Shown: positions 1 to 7,698, counted from the stretch's first letter. The stretch: DNA of 27,404 bases from Bacillota bacterium (GCA_021848765.1 JAJZTU010000008.1:1-27404); one strand, 5' to 3'. Numbers and translations are program-made. Notes: a model not told the origin generated them from the sequence alone.

Positions 1-655
1 TGGCATGTTTCTTGTTCCGCAGGCGTTTAATGCTCCGCAACTTCCTCGATGTGACGATCAGGGCTTGTCCGGTGTCTGCAACTGCAGCAATGCCGTGGAT
101 CTCGCCCATGTCGATGGCAGCTATGCCTGTAAAAGAATTTACCTTGGGGCTTATCCCATCTTCATAGCTGATTGCCAGCATCAGTTGACCGTCCCAGATA
201 AGCTCAATCTCTTTAACTTTCCCCTGCGGAAAATGAGAGGCATGCACAATGACCGGCTTTTCCCGTTTTCCCTGGTGTATCCCCATGGAGAGTTCAATTT
301 TTCCATTAGGGTGGATGAAAAAGCCGTCTTTCTTCCATCGCGTAGGGTAATGGCGTTTCGTCTTATACGGGTAACGGATATGCGCATACCCCGCCTGCTT
401 CGCCTTCCAGGCATTTTTCCTTGCTTCCAGATAGCGTTCTTGTATTGATTGGATACTCTGGCTATGCAGGTGATACCGGCCTTTAGTTAAAGCCTGTAAG
501 TCCCTTTTGCCAATCCATTTACCTGTTCGTTTGTGATGCTCTTTGGCGTGACTCAGGCAATCGTTCCATACCCTGGCGGATTCACGATTACAGGCGAACA
601 ACCGGTCAAGGTCCGTTTTAGACGTTCGAAAAGATGTCTTGATCACGCGGTACAA
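1..655 (-). CDS. tnpB: TnpB/OrfB-type protein of an IS200/IS605-like element, 5' part (runs off the window)
   Basis: This is the N-terminal 218 codons of an IS605 OrfB/TnpB-type protein; the 3' end lies beyond position 1. TnpB proteins are RNA-guided nucleases carried by IS200/IS605 transposons. The reading frame is open throughout. Visible features are a basic, helical N-terminal part (RVWNDCLSHAKEHHKRTGKW around residues 28-47), a KGRYHLHSQS segment (58-67), and AAIDMGEIHGIAA (179-191), which fits the RuvC-I strand with Asp182 as the first catalytic acidic residue. The basic RSIKRLRNKKH segment sits at the window edge. The start is a TTG at 653-655: an in-frame TGA lies three codons upstream and a GGTGG ribosome binding site sits at suitable spacing. 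Whether the RuvC-II/III residues and zinc ribbon are intact cannot be seen. The RuvC-I reading and domain order come from family knowledge; I am confident of the family, less so of activity. Confidence 0.85.
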   Translation of the reverse strand, partial: MYRVIKTSFRTSKTDLDRLFACNRESARVWNDCLSHAKEHHKRTGKWIGKRDLQALTKGRYHLHSQSIQSIQERYLEARKNAWKAKQAGYAHIRYPYKTKRHYPTRWKKDGFFIHPNGKIELSMGIHQGKREKPVIVHASHFPQGKVKEIELIWDGQLMLAISYEDGISPKVNSFTGIAAIDMGEIHGIAAVADTGQALIVTSRKLRSIKRLRNKKHA

Positions 656-692
656 TCTATTTCACCACCTTTGCATTTATTGTACCACCACC

Positions 693-721
693 ATTATACC
701 ATTTATTGGCATAGAGAACAA
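693..721 (-). promoter_or_regulatory. SigA-type promoter for tnpB
   Basis: On the minus strand a -35 box TTGTTC (716-721) and a perfect -10 box TATAAT (693-698) are separated by 17 bases. This lies about 40 bases upstream of the tnpB TTG start, so the tnpB copy appears to have its own promoter. Confidence 0.6.
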
Positions 722-764
722 GTGTTTTGTTTTGGTTGAGAGAATTTTTGTGCAGGCGGGAAGT

Positions 765-803
765 GGCATTCATCCCCCACTTTAGAAGCAGGGGTCTTCT
801 GCC
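765..803. other. Interrupted hairpin, possible IS200/IS605 element end
   Basis: Nested pairing is visible: GGCA (765-768) with TGCC (800-803), CCCC (774-777) with GGGG (791-794), and CTT (780-782) with AAG (786-788), separated by small symmetric internal loops and closed by a TAG loop. Imperfect subterminal hairpins of this kind are recognised by TnpA in IS200/IS605 elements and form the end of TnpB guide-RNA scaffolds. It could instead be a structured leader of the carboxylase mRNA, whose start codon is 35 bases downstream. Confidence 0.35.
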
Positions 804-837
804 GAGCAATGATAAAAAAACAGGAGAGGTGAGAGGT

Positions 838-2388
838 ATGATCCTAAAAGAATTTGCAGAACTTTCCTTGGAGAGTCAATTGCAGCAAAGGGTTGCCCGG
901 ATTATGAAAGGCGGGGCCGAAAAATATCATGAAAGTGCCCGGAAACAAGGCAAACTATTCGCCAGGGAAAGATTAGACCTGCTCCTGGACCCGGATTCCT
1001 TCCGGGAAGACGGACATTTTGCCAACTGCCTGAAAAAGGATTTACCGGCTGACGGAGTGGTTACAGGGGTTGGCAAAATTGCAGGCCGGACAGTTTGTGT
1101 TATGGCGAATGATTCTACTATCAAGGCCGGTTCATGGGGTATGCGGACAGTTGAAAAGATCGTCCGGATTCAGGAGACTGCCGAGAAGCTGAAAGTTCCC
1201 CTTTTGTATCTTGTGGATTCAGCGGGAGCAAGGATTACAGACCAGGTAGAGATGTTCCCGGGACGCAGGGGAGCAGGTAGAATCTTTTATAATCAGGTTA
1301 AGCTGTCCGGGGTTATTCCGCAGATTTGTCTCCTCTTTGGCCCTTCTGCCGCCGGGGGCGCTTATATTCCGGCCTTCTGCGACATAGTCATCATGGTTGA
1401 CGGCAATGCCAGTATGTATCTGGGTTCTCCGCGCATGGCAGAAATGGTTATCGGTGAAAAAGTTACCCTGGAGGAAATGGGGGGCGCCAGAATGCACTGC
1501 AGTATCAGTGGATGCGGGGATGTGCTGGCTGCCACCGAAGAAGAAGCAATTTCCCTGGCTAAGAGTTACCTTGGTTATTTCCCCCGGAATTTCCAGGAGA
1601 AGGTCCCTCTGGTAGAGGGTAAAGAACCCAAGGCCGGCCGCAAACTGGAAGAGATTATTCCGGAAAACCAGAATACTCCCTTTAACATGCATGAATTTAT
1701 TGACGGCTTGGTGGATGAGGGCAGTTTTTTTGAAATTAAACGCCTGTTTGCCCAGGAGGTAATCACCGGCTTAGCCCGCCTGAACGGGAGGGCCATCGGG
1801 ATTATTGCCAATCAGCCCAAAATCAAAGGCGGCGTACTTTTTGTAGATTCGGCAGATAAAGTAGCGAAATTTGTCAGTTTATGTGATGCCTTTAATATTC
1901 CCATCCTCTTCCTGATGGACGTTCCGGGTTTTATGATAGGAACGAAAGTAGAACGGGCAGGGATAATTCGTCATGGGGCCAAGATGATTTTCTCCATCTC
2001 CCAGGCTACCGTACCCAAGATTTCCGTAGTGGTGCGCAAAGCGTACGGAGCCGGGCTCTATGCCATGTGTGGGCCTGCCTTCGAACCGGATTGCTGCCTG
2101 GCTTTGCCCAGTGCCCAGATAGCTGTAATGGGTCCTGAGGCTGCTGTTAACGCCGTTTACAGTAATAAGATAGCTGAGTTGGCAGGTGAGGAAAGAACCG
2201 CCTTCGTGGAGCAAAAACGCCAGGAATACCGGGAAGATATTGATATTTACAGGCTGGCATCTGAACTGGTTATTGACGGCATAGTGTCTGCAAATGCCCT
2301 GCGCAAGGAACTAATTGGCAGGTATGAGGAGTATGCCGCTAAAGATGTAAAGTTTAGTGACAGGAAGCATGGCGTGGTTCCGGTATAA
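838..2388 (+). CDS. Acyl-CoA carboxylase, carboxyltransferase (beta) subunit, PccB/MmdA-like
   Basis: A 516-residue biotin-dependent carboxyltransferase of the PccB/MmdA/AccD5 type, the usual length for the family. It would move a carboxyl group between carboxybiotin and an acyl-CoA (acetyl- or propionyl-CoA are the common substrates; the specific one cannot be told). Two crotonase-fold halves are visible. The first has GPSAAGGAY (168-176) and the second has AYGAGLYAM (402-410); these glycine-rich turns form the two oxyanion holes. The start is the ATG at 838 behind GGAGAGGTGAGAGGT; the frame is open further upstream, but that stretch holds the IS-end-like hairpin and lacks homology-like sequence. 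No biotin carboxylase, biotin carrier or membrane decarboxylase subunit is in the window, so partners must be encoded elsewhere. The upstream IS-like element may have replaced or modified its promoter. Confidence 0.88.
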   Translation: MILKEFAELSLESQLQQRVARIMKGGAEKYHESARKQGKLFARERLDLLLDPDSFREDGHFANCLKKDLPADGVVTGVGKIAGRTVCVMANDSTIKAGSWGMRTVEKIVRIQETAEKLKVPLLYLVDSAGARITDQVEMFPGRRGAGRIFYNQVKLSGVIPQICLLFGPSAAGGAYIPAFCDIVIMVDGNASMYLGSPRMAEMVIGEKVTLEEMGGARMHCSISGCGDVLAATEEEAISLAKSYLGYFPRNFQEKVPLVEGKEPKAGRKLEEIIPENQNTPFNMHEFIDGLVDEGSFFEIKRLFAQEVITGLARLNGRAIGIIANQPKIKGGVLFVDSADKVAKFVSLCDAFNIPILFLMDVPGFMIGTKVERAGIIRHGAKMIFSISQATVPKISVVVRKAYGAGLYAMCGPAFEPDCCLALPSAQIAVMGPEAAVNAVYSNKIAELAGEERTAFVEQKRQEYREDIDIYRLASELVIDGIVSANALRKELIGRYEEYAAKDVKFSDRKHGVVPV

Positions 2389-2510
2389 CCGCAAATTCTG
2401 AGTTAAACGGTAGCTTTTTAGGGGCTAACGGTAGGAGTGACTGTTCGCCATTTTTAGATACTATATGTCAATCCAGGTTTACAGTTCCCCTTCGTTTTTT
2501 ACCTGCACTG

Positions 2511-2531
2511 GGCTAAATTCGACATTTAGCC
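2511..2531. repeat. Perfect 8-bp inverted repeat in the longest intergenic region
   Basis: GGCTAAAT (2511-2518) and ATTTAGCC (2524-2531) form a perfect inverted repeat around a TCGAC loop. No run of T follows, so it is a poor intrinsic terminator. It sits just before a candidate promoter for the symporter operon and could be an operator. The rest of 2389-2684 shows no gene I can support. Confidence 0.4.
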
Positions 2532-2539
2532 AATATATG

Positions 2540-2568
2540 TTGTGGTACTGTCGCTAATCTTTTACACT
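2540..2568 (+). promoter_or_regulatory. Candidate SigA promoter for the symporter operon
   Basis: TTGTGG (2540-2545) and TACACT (2563-2568) are separated by 17 bases. Each box has two mismatches to the SigA consensus. It lies about 115 bases upstream of the small symporter subunit gene and 9 bases after an inverted repeat, a position compatible with regulation. Confidence 0.35.
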
Positions 2569-2684
2569 AATATTGGCGCTAGTCTTAGTTGTTACAAATC
2601 TGAACAGAAAGGAGGGATTAACAAACAAGCTACTGAGCGGATCTCGAAAGGACTGAGGTGAAACTTAGAAAAGGAGGTAAGAAA

Positions 2685-3035
2685 ATGGCAAACGGAACTG
2701 ACAATGCCGGAGCAGCTAAGGTAAGCTACAAGGACCTTGCCCCACTCGAGTCAGAGATTAGTGAAATCATGAAGACTGAATTTGGGATTTCCTTTTGGTT
2801 AAGCGTGGCCTATTTTATCTTTATTTTAGGTGTTCCTATTCTAAATTGGACAGCGCCCGCCCTGATGAAAACCAGAATTTGGGGTGGAATGTCCCTGACC
2901 TGGTTTTTAACATCTATTATGGCCATGGTTCTGGCATTCGTAATTGCCTGGCTGCATGTGTCCATATATCAGAAAAAGTTTGGTTCTGATATTGAGCATC
3001 CCAGTGCAGGTCAAAGAAAGGGGGTCTCTCATTAA
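2685..3035 (+). CDS. Small membrane subunit of a sodium/solute symporter (DUF485/DUF4212-like)
   Basis: A 116-residue protein with two predicted membrane helices (roughly residues 34-52, starting FWLSVAYFIF, and 66-91, starting MSLTWFLTS), a soluble N-terminal tail of about 30 residues and a short charged C-terminus. This layout matches the small proteins (YjcH/DUF485 or DUF4212) encoded next to acetate-type symporters. The ATG at 2685 is chosen because AAAGGAGGT lies at ideal spacing; a GTG 27 bases upstream lacks a good site. The stop overlaps the start of the large symporter gene (TAATG), so the two are translationally coupled and probably work together. The family assignment rests on size, topology and context; the biochemical role of such subunits is poorly known. 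Confidence 0.8.
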   Translation: MANGTDNAGAAKVSYKDLAPLESEISEIMKTEFGISFWLSVAYFIFILGVPILNWTAPALMKTRIWGGMSLTWFLTSIMAMVLAFVIAWLHVSIYQKKFGSDIEHPSAGQRKGVSH

Positions 3036-4612
3036 TGGCGGCTTTTTTTGAACCAAAATATCTGTTTACTATTGTACTCCTGGGAACCATTGTCTGGATA
3101 ACCCAGGCTACCAGAAAATATGCCACATCCACAGTGGATTACTGGGTTGGCGGCCGGAGCTTTGGCTGGCTGATGAACGGCTCCGCCATTGCCGGCGACT
3201 ATCTCAGTGCGGCAACCTTCCTGGGGCTGGCAGGCCTAACCTTTGGCCTGGGTTATGACGGACTCTTTTATACTTTTTGTTTTTCCATTGGCTTAACCCT
3301 GTTGTCACTCTTTGTAGCCGGCCCTCTTCGCCGGTTCGGGGCGTTCACCGTACCGGACTTCCTGGGACAGCGCTTCCACAGCCCCCGGGCACGGTTGGTA
3401 GCAGTCGTTGTAGTGTTGTCCATCTCAGGTTTCTATGCCGCACCTCAGCTTCTGGGAGCAGCCTCAATCCTGAAAATGTTCTTCGGCACCAGCTACCAGT
3501 TCGGGATAATCTTTACCGCAGTGGTAATGGTATTCTACGTAGGGGTCGGGGGTATGAAAGGTACCACTATCAACCAGGCCCTGGAAATCTGGATTCGCTT
3601 TTTGGCCTTTATTGTGATGGTCCTCATGGCTATTTACTTCGGAATGAACTATGGTAAGGTCCTGGAACTGATTACCCAGTGGGCCGGACCGATTCCCAAC
3701 ACCGCCCAATTTGCTAAAGATGCCAAGGATATTGTCTTCGAAGGAGCCAAATACGAGTACACCGGAGCTATGTTCAAAAACCTCAGCGGAACCCTGTCCA
3801 TGGTTATCGGTTTAGCCTTCGGAACTATCGGTTTGCCCCACATTTTGCTCCGTTTCTATACTAACCCGTCTGCAAAAGATGCCCGCTATTCTGCCCTCTT
3901 TGCCATTGGAGTTGCCAGTACCTTTTTTATCCTGGCCCTGTACCTGGGTACTGTCGGACGGTATGTCTTCCTTGACGGAGCCCAAAACGGGACCCTGAGC
4001 CCGGAAACTATGAAGGCAATGGCCACCGGCGGAATAAACATGATTGTTCCTGCACTGGCTGAAGCCCTCGGCGGTAAATGGCTGTTAGGGTTTGTAATTG
4101 CCGGAGCTTTCGCCGCTATCTTCTCCAACCTTTCCGGTCTGTTTATTGCCAGTTCCGGCGCCCTTGGCCACGATTTGTATACCCATTTCATTAATCCCAA
4201 CAGTAGCGACACCCAGAGGGTATGGGCCGGTAAGGTTTCAGTGCTGATTTGCGGTGTGATTTACGGCATCCTGGGCCTGCTGGTAGAAAAGGCTTCCATC
4301 GGCCACCTGGTGGGCTTGGCCTTTAACGTAGCAGCCAGTACCTTTGCCCCGATATTCATCCTGGGTATCTGGTGGAGAGGTATGACTGAGAAGGGTGCAA
4401 TAGCAGGTCTGCTGGCTGGTCTATTATCATCGCTGTTGTTGATTTTCTTCCCCGAAATTATGCCCAAGGCCCTTCAGTTCAAGATTCCCGGAGTCTTTAC
4501 TGTTCCCCTCGGGTTCCTGGCAGTTTATATTGTCTCCCTGCTGGATGGGCAAGTTCCTTCTGATGTCAATGAATTCATGAAAAAGGTTCATGCTAAGGAA
4601 CTGGCCTCTTAA
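3035..4612 (+). CDS. Sodium:solute symporter, ActP (cation/acetate symporter)-like
   Basis: A 525-residue, strongly hydrophobic protein of the solute:sodium symporter family (SSS), with about 13 membrane helices expected. Family-like signatures include DYWVGGRSFGWLMNGSAIAG near residues 35-54, followed by GDYLSAATFLG, then RRFGAFTVPDFLGQRF and the glycine-rich GLAFGTIGLPHILLRFYTNP segment. ActP relatives import acetate or other short-chain carboxylates with a cation; the substrate here is inferred, not shown. The ATG overlaps the stop of the small subunit gene by one base, and GAAAGGGGGT supplies the ribosome binding site inside that gene. The operon ends at a strong bidirectional terminator. 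Its position next to an acyl-CoA carboxylase gene would suit use of short-chain acids, but the two transcription units are separate. Confidence 0.88.
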   Translation: MAAFFEPKYLFTIVLLGTIVWITQATRKYATSTVDYWVGGRSFGWLMNGSAIAGDYLSAATFLGLAGLTFGLGYDGLFYTFCFSIGLTLLSLFVAGPLRRFGAFTVPDFLGQRFHSPRARLVAVVVVLSISGFYAAPQLLGAASILKMFFGTSYQFGIIFTAVVMVFYVGVGGMKGTTINQALEIWIRFLAFIVMVLMAIYFGMNYGKVLELITQWAGPIPNTAQFAKDAKDIVFEGAKYEYTGAMFKNLSGTLSMVIGLAFGTIGLPHILLRFYTNPSAKDARYSALFAIGVASTFFILALYLGTVGRYVFLDGAQNGTLSPETMKAMATGGINMIVPALAEALGGKWLLGFVIAGAFAAIFSNLSGLFIASSGALGHDLYTHFINPNSSDTQRVWAGKVSVLICGVIYGILGLLVEKASIGHLVGLAFNVAASTFAPIFILGIWWRGMTEKGAIAGLLAGLLSSLLLIFFPEIMPKALQFKIPGVFTVPLGFLAVYIVSLLDGQVPSDVNEFMKKVHAKELAS

Positions 4613-4662
4613 TAGGGCCTCCTGGTACTTCTAATAAGTCTCTGACAGGACTGTAGATCATA

Positions 4663-4705
4663 AAAAAGGCTAAGACAGACATCAAAAGTCAGTCTTAGCC
4701 TTTTT
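4663..4705. terminator. Bidirectional intrinsic terminator between convergent genes
   Basis: The left arm (4663-4676, five A then GGCTAAGAC) pairs perfectly with the right arm (4692-4705, GTCTTAGCC then five T). An inner GAC/GTC pair closes an ATCAAAA loop beyond one A/A mismatch. With A-run and T-run on opposite sides it can stop transcription from both the symporter operon and the minus-strand DUF441 gene. Confidence 0.92.
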
Positions 4706-4740
4706 AGTTTAGCCAGCCTTTGAATAAAACATTATCCCGG

Positions 4741-5193
4741 TTAACGCAGCAGGGAGACTACACTAAGAAAGAATGCGGTTAACCCTGCGGCCATCAGGGG
4801 TCCTACCGGAATCCCGCCGAAACCGATAATACCGATAATTGAACCAATTACCAGACCAACCATCAACTCGGGATCCAGTTTTAACATGGTCAATCCCTGT
4901 TTATTCATAAAGGTAGCTAAAGCGCCGCCCAGAAGGGCAAACAAACCGGGCAGAGTGGTAAAACTGGACAATATGTCATTTCCCGAAATTTTACCTTTAG
5001 CAAAGGGAACAAGGACAGCAAGCATCAGGAAAAGCAGGCCGATCTCCAGGCCGCGACGTTCTACCAGGGGGAAAAAAGCCTGAAGGTTTAACAATTTCAT
5101 TATGAGCAGGATGCAGGCTGCTGTTGCCAGTATACTTGATTTGCCAATGAGGCCAATTAAAATTAAACTTACCAGGACGGTCTCACCGTTCAA
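4741..5193 (-). CDS. DUF441 family membrane protein (YeaL/YtwI-like)
   Basis: A 150-residue integral membrane protein of the DUF441 family with about four hydrophobic segments, the last two rich in glycine (GIIGFGGIPVGPLMAAGLTA near the C-terminus). Its function is unknown. I place the start at the TTG at 5191-5193: the strong AGGAGGT site directly abuts a GTG at 5203-5205, which is too close for initiation, whereas the TTG four codons on has workable spacing and gives a family-like N-terminus (MNGETVLVSL). It is the last gene of a minus-strand group after the MFS and comA genes, 150 bases downstream of comA, and ends at the bidirectional terminator. It may be cotranscribed or have its own promoter. 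Confidence 0.83.
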   Translation of the reverse strand: MNGETVLVSLILIGLIGKSSILATAACILLIMKLLNLQAFFPLVERRGLEIGLLFLMLAVLVPFAKGKISGNDILSSFTTLPGLFALLGGALATFMNKQGLTMLKLDPELMVGLVIGSIIGIIGFGGIPVGPLMAAGLTAFFLSVVSLLR

Positions 5194-5347
5194 AGCAAAT
5201 TCCACCTCCTGGCCAGGTCATCACCCTGACTCTGTTGATAGGCACAACTTAATATATGCCGGGTGATAAGGACAAAGACCAGTTAGGAAGATGGCAGTCT
5301 GTTTTTCCCGGAGGGAGATTAGCAAATTCAGATTGGGATTAGACAGT

Positions 5348-6169
5348 TCAGATTGTGAGTTGCATTTCCCTTACCTGTTCCAAAGCAGCACGGAGGGTGT
5401 CCCCGCGCAGGCCGACCCTAAGAGCTTCCAAGGCCAGGACTTCCGTTGTGGCGACATTACCCAGATTAACATTCGGCCCCAGACGCAGAATTAATTCTGT
5501 TTGTTGATTCTTTAAGGGTGCTTCCCAAAGAATTTTATCCGGGAGTATACATTTCCGCAATATTGTTTCAAATTCTTCCTGAATCAGTTGTCCTTTAGCA
5601 TCGAAACAACCAATGCCGGTACCGCTTTCTCTGGCTTCAATAATAACCTTGTTGGCGCCACTCTCTAAATCCTCTTGGATTAGCCAAATAATACTTTCAG
5701 AGCTTACCCTGTCTCTGGGGTCTTTTTTGCCAACCTCGGTGATAACCTCAAACCCGCTCATTCTGGCCTGTTTGATAATCTCCCGCCTGGATTTCGGCGG
5801 AAGCTCTATGGTCCCATCAGAAACTTCCAGGGTTCTGAAACCAAGCTGGTTTGCCCTGGACAAAAACTGATTGACCTTTTTCTGTAGAATCGCAACCTCC
5901 AGAAAAGTACCACCGGGATATATATTTACTGAGTAGGATCGAGCCAGGGCAATTTTTTTGCGCAGCAATTCTTCGGAATAAAATGCAGAGGTACCGAAAC
6001 CAAGCTTCAGGTAATCCACATAATTACCGGCAGTTTCCAATAAGTCCCGGGAGGCTTCCAACCCCAGCCCTTTATCCATAACCATGGTAAGTCCCGTACC
6101 CCTGGGTTTGCTTAGACGGCCTGGCAGCGGAAATTCCAAAAAACTCCCCCATGTATGCTTTTTTTCCAT
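5348..6169 (-). CDS. comA: ComA-like phosphosulfolactate synthase
   Basis: A 273-residue protein of the ComA family (TIM-barrel fold), which in methanogens and in Bacillus (YitD) adds sulfite to phosphoenolpyruvate to give (R)-phosphosulfolactate. Conserved stretches visible in order are KLGFGTS (55-61), YPGGTFLE (84-91), EVSDGTIE (115-122), EVGKK (145-149), IIEARESG (176-183), GPNVNLGNV (231-239) and GLRGDTL (253-259). Length is typical. The ATG at 6167-6169 follows AAAGGAG. The phosphatase (ComB) and dehydrogenase (ComC) partners are not adjacent. The next gene upstream, 93 bases away on the same strand, is an MFS exporter. In Bacillus sulfolactate accumulates in spores; a spore or sulfonate role here is inference. 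The family call is confident; the exact reaction in this organism is less certain. Confidence 0.88.
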   Translation of the reverse strand: MEKKHTWGSFLEFPLPGRLSKPRGTGLTMVMDKGLGLEASRDLLETAGNYVDYLKLGFGTSAFYSEELLRKKIALARSYSVNIYPGGTFLEVAILQKKVNQFLSRANQLGFRTLEVSDGTIELPPKSRREIIKQARMSGFEVITEVGKKDPRDRVSSESIIWLIQEDLESGANKVIIEARESGTGIGCFDAKGQLIQEEFETILRKCILPDKILWEAPLKNQQTELILRLGPNVNLGNVATTEVLALEALRVGLRGDTLRAALEQVREMQLTI

Positions 6170-6262
6170 TGACCTAGGACTCCTTTCGATAAAGCTTTTT
6201 ATTTCTATTTAGCTTATTCAGCCTAGGTACTGGGAGTTACGCAAAAGACATGGGTACAATAC

Positions 6263-7546
6263 CTATTTTAACGGTTTTCGAAGAGCCGGCACAGCATTTA
6301 GTTTAGGTTTCCCGGCCTTAACCCCATGGTCAGGGGTTTTAGTGGTTTTCTTTCCTTGAGCAGGATGGGCCAAAGTAAAAAACAGTATTGCCGCCAAGCC
6401 CGCAAGCGCTGAAACAATCCCGAAAGAAACCAGCTTGGAACCCTTAATTAATACACTAAACACCGGCGGTCCCAAGGCTACCCCTATAAAACGCACACTG
6501 CCATAAAGGGCGGTCACTAAACCTCTTTCATCGGAAGCTACTGCACCTGTTACCAGGATGTTCAGGCAGGGGAGAACCAGGCCTGTACCGATTCCTACAA
6601 TAGCGGTTGCGGCGAGATAGTAATAAAGGTTGGTGAAAAAAGCAATAGCTATTAGGCCTAACCCGGTTAAAATAAGCCCGCCCACAACTACAGTTTTGAC
6701 TAAATTAGTTTTTTTCTTGATAAAAAGTCCGGTCCCATAGGAAATTGCAGCCATGGCCAGAACAGGAATTGCCAGATATAAGCCTTTGATTACACCGTCT
6801 ATCTTAAAAGTCTTTTCCAAGAATTCAGAAAGGTAGAATAGTAAACCGAAAAGACTAAACAGTACAATTGAGCCTGCAAGAAATGCCGGGAGGAGCAGGC
6901 TGCTCTTTTTTTGGAAAATACTCTTGAGCGAACTAAAGTAGGCATTTAAACTCTGGGTGTTTTGTCTATCCTGCGGTTCTTTAATCAGCAACCATACTGC
7001 CAGAGCAGACGGTACACACAACAGCGGAAAAAGCAAAAAGGGAGCATACCAGGCAAGTAATCCTACCAAAGCGCCCAGGATAGGGCTTACTACCTTGCCA
7101 AGGCCATTTGTTGCTTCCATCAGCCCCAAAACCTTGCTTCGCTCTTGCTTAGCGAAAATATCACCAGCCAAGGCCATAGCGATAGGGGCAGTCCCTGCCG
7201 CACCAATACCCTGAACAACTCTTCCCGCAAGCAGAATAGGGTAGCTGGCAATATTAAGCAAAGGCGGGAGCCCGGAGATTAAACCACCGGCCGCGTAAAC
7301 CAGGAGCCCGGGAACCACTATTTTTTTCCTGCCAACCCTGTCAGATAAAACACCGGCCAGCGGTATGGTAAGTCCGGCCGGGATTGAAAACAAGGTTATC
7401 AGCAGGCTAACCTGAAACGGTGTTAAATGTAAGGTGGATTGAATTTTGGGAAGCACCGGAATCAACATTGAGTTTCCTAATACCATAATAAAAGGAACTA
7501 AAGATAAGGACAACAAAATAAGGGGACTTGTAGGTTTTTTTGTCAC
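6263..7546 (-). CDS. MFS transporter, DHA1 drug:proton antiporter type
   Basis: A 427-residue major facilitator protein, 12 membrane helices expected, with a basic hydrophilic C-terminal tail of about 40 residues. Motif A is visible as GVLSDRVGRKKI (65-76) in the loop between helices 2 and 3. Motif B appears as RVVQGIGAAG (109-118) and a motif C-like stretch as GKVVSPILGALVG (150-162). Together these point to the 12-helix DHA1 antiporter group, usually drug or metabolite exporters. The start is a GTG (7544-7546) behind AGGAGGG. It is the first gene of a minus-strand group that continues with comA and the DUF441 gene. The substrate is unknown; export of a sulfolactate-related product is only a guess from gene order. 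Confidence 0.87.
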   Translation of the reverse strand: MTKKPTSPLILLSLSLVPFIMVLGNSMLIPVLPKIQSTLHLTPFQVSLLITLFSIPAGLTIPLAGVLSDRVGRKKIVVPGLLVYAAGGLISGLPPLLNIASYPILLAGRVVQGIGAAGTAPIAMALAGDIFAKQERSKVLGLMEATNGLGKVVSPILGALVGLLAWYAPFLLFPLLCVPSALAVWLLIKEPQDRQNTQSLNAYFSSLKSIFQKKSSLLLPAFLAGSIVLFSLFGLLFYLSEFLEKTFKIDGVIKGLYLAIPVLAMAAISYGTGLFIKKKTNLVKTVVVGGLILTGLGLIAIAFFTNLYYYLAATAIVGIGTGLVLPCLNILVTGAVASDERGLVTALYGSVRFIGVALGPPVFSVLIKGSKLVSFGIVSALAGLAAILFFTLAHPAQGKKTTKTPDHGVKAGKPKLNAVPALRKPLK

Positions 7547-7698
7547 TCTAAGTATCCCTCCTAACCGGCGTTGAACATCTTAACGCTTCTTTGGTTAGTG
7601 TAATCTCTTAAAGAGGTCACTATACAGGATACTTTTTCTTCTTTTTCCCCGGCTTAAGCATATGAATTTATTGACTGGATTCGAAAGGTGGGGTAAAG

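Larger units (their letters stand above)
1..803 (-). mobile_element. End of an IS200/IS605-type (tnpB-only or tnpAB) element
   Basis: The tnpB gene, its promoter and a subterminal hairpin at 765-803 together look like the left part of an IS200/IS605-family element on the minus strand. No tnpA is visible in the window; it could lie outside or be absent. The exact outer boundary is not determined, because these elements have no terminal inverted repeats and make no target duplication. If the hairpin is the element end, the boundary lies within about 40 bases of the start of the downstream carboxylase gene. Confidence 0.45.

Noticed and set aside
5..448. Plus-strand 147-codon open frame at the window start
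   Set aside because: It lies antisense to the tnpB frame, which has recognisable RuvC-I sequence, a promoter and a ribosome binding site; the plus-strand product has no recognisable features.
727..837. Upstream extension of the carboxylase frame to a TTG at 727
   Set aside because: The stretch contains the IS-like hairpin and no family-like sequence; the ATG at 838 has a strong ribosome binding site and gives the normal length.
2509..2535. Inverted repeat 2511-2531 as a terminator of the carboxylase gene
   Set aside because: No T run follows either arm and it is 120 bases past the stop; reported only as an inverted repeat.
2609..2660. Possible leader peptide after an AAAGGAGGG site, starting ATT
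   Set aside because: The ATT abuts the site directly and no canonical start is near; the short frame has no distinguishing features.
7596..7620. CTCTTAAAGAG palindrome between the MFS and yqhV genes as an operator
   Set aside because: Short and AT-rich, a single copy, with no promoter boxes of convincing spacing around it.
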